Origin: CAYVQZ01 sp964453435
GTDB taxonomy: Bacteria; Abyssobacteria; SURF-5
Assembly (NCBI GenBank): GCA_964453435.1
Contig: CAYVQZ010000041.1
Span: forward strand, 1-50,954
Direction of reading: 5' to 3'
Length of the DNA: 50,954 nucleotides
Shown piece by piece: positions 48,774 to 50,954 of this stretch (position 1 is its first letter; the number at the start of each line of letters is the position of its first letter). The notes under the pieces are model-generated. The model saw only the letters and a program-made list of their open reading frames with translations, was not told where the DNA came from and did not search any database. The translations under genes were made by a program, and so were the position numbers.

Positions 48774-49741
48774 CGATTACCTTGAAAACCACGGTCATCG
48801 CCATCATCTTGGTGGTGATCGTTATCGTGCTCTTTAGCGCCTTTTACATTTTGGAAGAGGGCCAGCAGGCGATTGTCGTGCAGTTTGGCAGACCCGTGGG
48901 GGAAACCGTGACCGAAGCGGGACTGCATGTGAAACTGCCTTTTGTGCAAGAGGTCCGGCGATTCGAAAAGCGCCTGCTCATCTGGGACGGGGACCCGAAC
49001 CAGATTCCCACCAAAGGGCGTGAGTTCATCTGGGTGGACACCACGGCGCGATGGCGGATTGCGGACGCGAAGAAATTTCTTGAGAATGTGGCCAGCGAAG
49101 AGGGAGCCCAGTCCCGCTTGAACGATATCCTCGATTCCGTGGTGCGCGACCAGGTCTCAAGCAGCGAACTCGTGGAACTCGTCCGGAGCGCATCGTGGGA
49201 AGTCCCTGAGGAAGAAGTGCTGAAGGAGGTTCCAAAGGAGCGGGAACAAGAGCTGAAGAAAGAGATTGCCCGAGGGAGAGAGGAGATCACCCGAACGATA
49301 CTGACTGAAGCACAAAAGATCATCCCTCAGTACGGCATCGAGCTGGTGGATGTGCGAATCAAGCGCCTCGACTACGTGGAAAGCGTTCGCGAGAAAGTGT
49401 ATGAACGCATGATCTCGGAGCGCAAACGCATCGCCGCGCAGTTCCGCTCCGAGGGAGAAGGACGCAGTGCGGAGATCCTCGGGACAATGGAAAAAGAGCT
49501 GCGTCGCATCCGCTCCACGGCCTACCGCCAGGTACAGGAGATCCAGGGCAAAGCCGACGCGGATGCCACGCGCATTTACGGCAAGGCGTACAATCGAAAT
49601 CCCGAATTCTATGCCTTTTTGCGTACACTGGAAAGCTACAAAGAGAAAACCAACAGGAATTCCGTACTGATCCTCACCACGGACAGCGATTTCTATCGAT
49701 ACATCAAGCAGGCGAGTCCGGGTGAAGCGCAGAGCCCATAG
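48770..49741 (+). CDS. hflC: HflC, FtsH protease modulator (SPFH protein)
   Basis: The 323-residue partner of HflK has an N-terminal membrane helix (about 6-28), the SPFH block EEGQQAIVVQFGRPVGETVT, a coiled coil rich in Glu/Lys (VPKEREQELKKEIARGREEI) and the HflC hallmark RIYGKAYNRNPEFYAFLRTL near the end. A charged insertion around 145-175 makes it longer than the usual 290-330 core but within range. The start ATG overlaps the hflK stop (ATGA). No intrinsic terminator was found after the gene. Confidence 0.95.
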   Translation: MTITLKTTVIAIILVVIVIVLFSAFYILEEGQQAIVVQFGRPVGETVTEAGLHVKLPFVQEVRRFEKRLLIWDGDPNQIPTKGREFIWVDTTARWRIADAKKFLENVASEEGAQSRLNDILDSVVRDQVSSSELVELVRSASWEVPEEEVLKEVPKEREQELKKEIARGREEITRTILTEAQKIIPQYGIELVDVRIKRLDYVESVREKVYERMISERKRIAAQFRSEGEGRSAEILGTMEKELRRIRSTAYRQVQEIQGKADADATRIYGKAYNRNPEFYAFLRTLESYKEKTNRNSVLILTTDSDFYRYIKQASPGEAQSP

Positions 49742-49796
49742 GTTTATGTCGGTGCGGCCCTCTGGTTTCTCTGTAACTATTTGTTAGATTTGTCAA

Positions 49797-49895
49797 ATGA
49801 ACAGGCCCAGTCGGGCGCGCCTCTACAACACCGAGCGGCCCCATCAGGCGGTGGGGAACCGCACGCCGGCCGATTTGTATTTCGGGCGAACCTGA
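49797..49895 (+). pseudogene. C-terminal tail of an IS3-family transposase
   Basis: The short frame ends RLYNTERPHQAVGNRTPADL then YFGRT-stop. YN-T-x-RPHQA-x-x-x-x-TPA-x-x-Y is the invariant C-terminus of IS3-type (rve/DDE integrase) transposases. An in-frame stop lies ten bases before the ATG, so only about 25 residues of transposase remain. It marks an old insertion just beyond hflC. The rest of 49742-50160 holds a GC-rich hairpin (cctcctcccc/ggggaggagg, about 49908-49941) followed by A-rich DNA, and no gene. Confidence 0.8.
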
Positions 49896-50160
49896 GGCAG
49901 GGCCGTTTCCTCCTCCCCTTCCCCGCGGGGGAGGAGGAGGAGAAAGAAAAGACAAAAACAAAGGCTAAAACATTAGCTTATTTCAGTGTGAAAACTGTCC
50001 AAGCTATGGGGGGAAGCTCAGGTATAAACCTGGGAAATCTAAGAAGACTCTGTTTTACTTGGAATGAAATACAAGAGATACGTTGCGGGCCCTCGCGTTG
50101 GCGCTGGGTGCGGGGGCCCGCGGTGACAAAAGAAAGCCCGGACTGAGGCCCGAGAATTTT

Positions 50161-50757
50161 TTATTCGATGGGGACCTGGTCCCCGGGCTCGTCAGGGTTG
50201 CCGCGTTCGGGGCCGAGGTAGTTTTGGGCCTCGTTTCTGACCGTGGTCTGCGATTCCACCGTGGCGCCGAGCGTGTCCGGGCCCGCTCTCAGGCCCTCCG
50301 TGTGCTCGTAAAACATCGCGTCATCCTCATCGAGCGGCTGCGCGGCCAGCACCCCCCAGCCGACGCGCCGGCCGAGGTTCAGGCTGCCCGCCGTCAACGG
50401 GTCGCCCGGGAGCTTGATGTTTATGCCGGTGTCCTGCCATGCGCCCTCGAGCACGACCCCCTTGTCAACCCGTTCCTTGAAGTAATATTTCGCGGTCGTC
50501 GAGAGACAGCCCGACACCGCCGGCGCGATTGCCAGCGCCGCAGACAGCGCCAACAGCCCGCCGTTTTTCTTGTTGTGCTTCCTCCAGTTCCAGAACATTC
50601 TCGATACCCCCGACCCGACAACCAGACAGAACGTGAACGCTGTCGAGTATTCCAGCTCCGGAAACAGCCTGCACAGCAGATTCGCCGCAACAGCCGCCAG
50701 CAATGCGCCGACGCTTGCGTCGCGCGCCCCCTGAAACGCCTTCGCCTTCTTCACCAT
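50161..50757 (-). CDS. Small membrane protein of unknown function
   Basis: The 198-residue protein has three hydrophobic segments (about 16-30, 38-56 and 67-84), then a soluble C-terminal part (KYYFKERVDKGVVLEGAW, LNLGRRVGWGVLAAQPLDED). The third segment ends SGCLSTTA, a lipobox-like site inside the chain. It could be two ancient units: a holin-like two-helix piece and a lipoprotein-like secreted domain. I do not recognise a family. GGGAGG lies 6 nt before the ATG. No neighbour on the same strand is seen. Confidence 0.7.
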   Translation of the reverse strand: MVKKAKAFQGARDASVGALLAAVAANLLCRLFPELEYSTAFTFCLVVGSGVSRMFWNWRKHNKKNGGLLALSAALAIAPAVSGCLSTTAKYYFKERVDKGVVLEGAWQDTGINIKLPGDPLTAGSLNLGRRVGWGVLAAQPLDEDDAMFYEHTEGLRAGPDTLGATVESQTTVRNEAQNYLGPERGNPDEPGDQVPIE

Positions 50758-50789
50758 CTCGCGCCTCCCGTCGTCAAAAACTCAACGTT

Positions 50790-50954
50790 TCTCTCTCTTT
50801 CTTGAACACGAATCGCACAAATTCAACGAACCTCCCGAATGTTTCTATTTTGTTCATTCGCGGTTCCCGTCTTTCATTTTTCCACGCGTCAGCGCGGCCC
50901 TACAATTTTTATTTTTCTTTGCGCCCTTTGCGCCTTTGCGGTTTAAAAGCTCTC
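50790..50954. repeat. Family B repeat, running off the window end
   Basis: gaacacgaatcgcacaaatt, tttccacgcgtcagcgcggc, cctacaatttttattttt and ctttgcgccctttgcgcctt reproduce, in the same order, the unit at 46.6-46.72 kb. It closes with tgcggtttaaaagctctc, which matches cggttcaaaagctcc at 46578, the segment right of the intron remnant. Confidence 0.85.

Noticed and set aside
49908..49941. Terminator of hflC
   Set aside because: The cctcctcccc/ggggaggagg stem is followed by A-rich, not T-rich, DNA on the plus strand and lies about 170 nt past the gene.
1..50954. tRNA and rRNA genes
   Set aside because: Intergenic DNA was read for T-loop words (GGTTCGAATCC type) with paired acceptor ends and for rRNA signatures; none was found.

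Overview
The window reads as one scaffold (two runs of 100 N) from the chromosome of an uncultivated, GC-rich, Gram-negative-type bacterium. An outer membrane is implied by a type IV pilus secretin with its alignment complex (pilMNOPQ), a Mla-type lipid transport operon, an outer-membrane beta-barrel protein and several lipoproteins. The two-[4Fe-4S] ferredoxin cluster, iron-sulfur flavoprotein and stand-alone TrpB2 suit an anaerobic or facultative lifestyle, but nothing here fixes the phylum.

Layout. 0.2-5.8 kb: pilMNOPQ on the minus strand, with a candidate sigma-54 promoter in front and a rho-independent terminator behind. 6.7-8.5 kb: a lone phage-type terminase large subunit with a small partner gene. 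8.9-12.3 kb: a DJ-1/PfpI protein, a mini-TPR protein and a three-gene iron-sulfur cluster. 12.7-16.7 kb (minus): mlaE-mlaF-mlaD plus a TPR lipoprotein, behind a good sigma-70 promoter. 17.3-21.3 kb: glucose-6-phosphate isomerase and a znuA-znuC-znuB metal importer. 21.4-26.7 kb: iron-sulfur flavoprotein, nadB, an outer-membrane protein and a TrpB2-type tryptophan synthase. 27.2-36.1 kb: a string of small units (PaaG-like enoyl-CoA hydratase/isomerase, crcB-DUF190, MBL-fold hydrolase + GNAT, alpha/alpha-barrel protein, lipoprotein, exported amidase, NUDIX), most bounded by repeat DNA. 36.1-38.7 kb: threonine dehydratase-like enzyme, a RAYT transposase and an endonuclease IV-like protein. 40-46.4 kb: SagB-type nitroreductase, M48 protease, a zinc-ribbon membrane protein cut by an assembly gap, and a CPBP protease. 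46.4-50.8 kb: mobile-DNA debris (group II intron 3' end, broken DUF4393 gene, IS3 tail) around an intact hflK-hflC pair, then a small membrane protein.

The outstanding property is the non-coding DNA. From 6.3 kb on, most boundaries between transcription units hold a mosaic repeat (here family A) built from interchangeable modules rich in imperfect palindromes around GGGACAGTCCC. One 25-bp module occurs at least 14 times in both orientations. A second family (B), with 9-bp and about 10-bp internal periodicities, fills the longer gaps after 38.7 kb. A third element (C) and a 40-45 bp perfect or near-perfect palindrome occur in two and three copies. The one intact transposase is a RAYT (REP-associated Y1 HUH transposase) whose own ends are inverted, internally palindromic copies of a related GGGACAGACCC motif. 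The most attractive hypothesis is a RAYT-driven, BIME-like mosaic system at very high density; the family A link rests on motif similarity only.

Repeats also reshape genes. The RAYT right end supplies the start of the endonuclease IV-like gene, a family A/C block lies in frame inside the gene at 44167-44862, and a family B copy abuts and truncates the DUF4393 gene. The 43.8 kb N gap appears to be artefactual: both sides share 10 bp, and merging them gives one open reading frame of about 358 codons.
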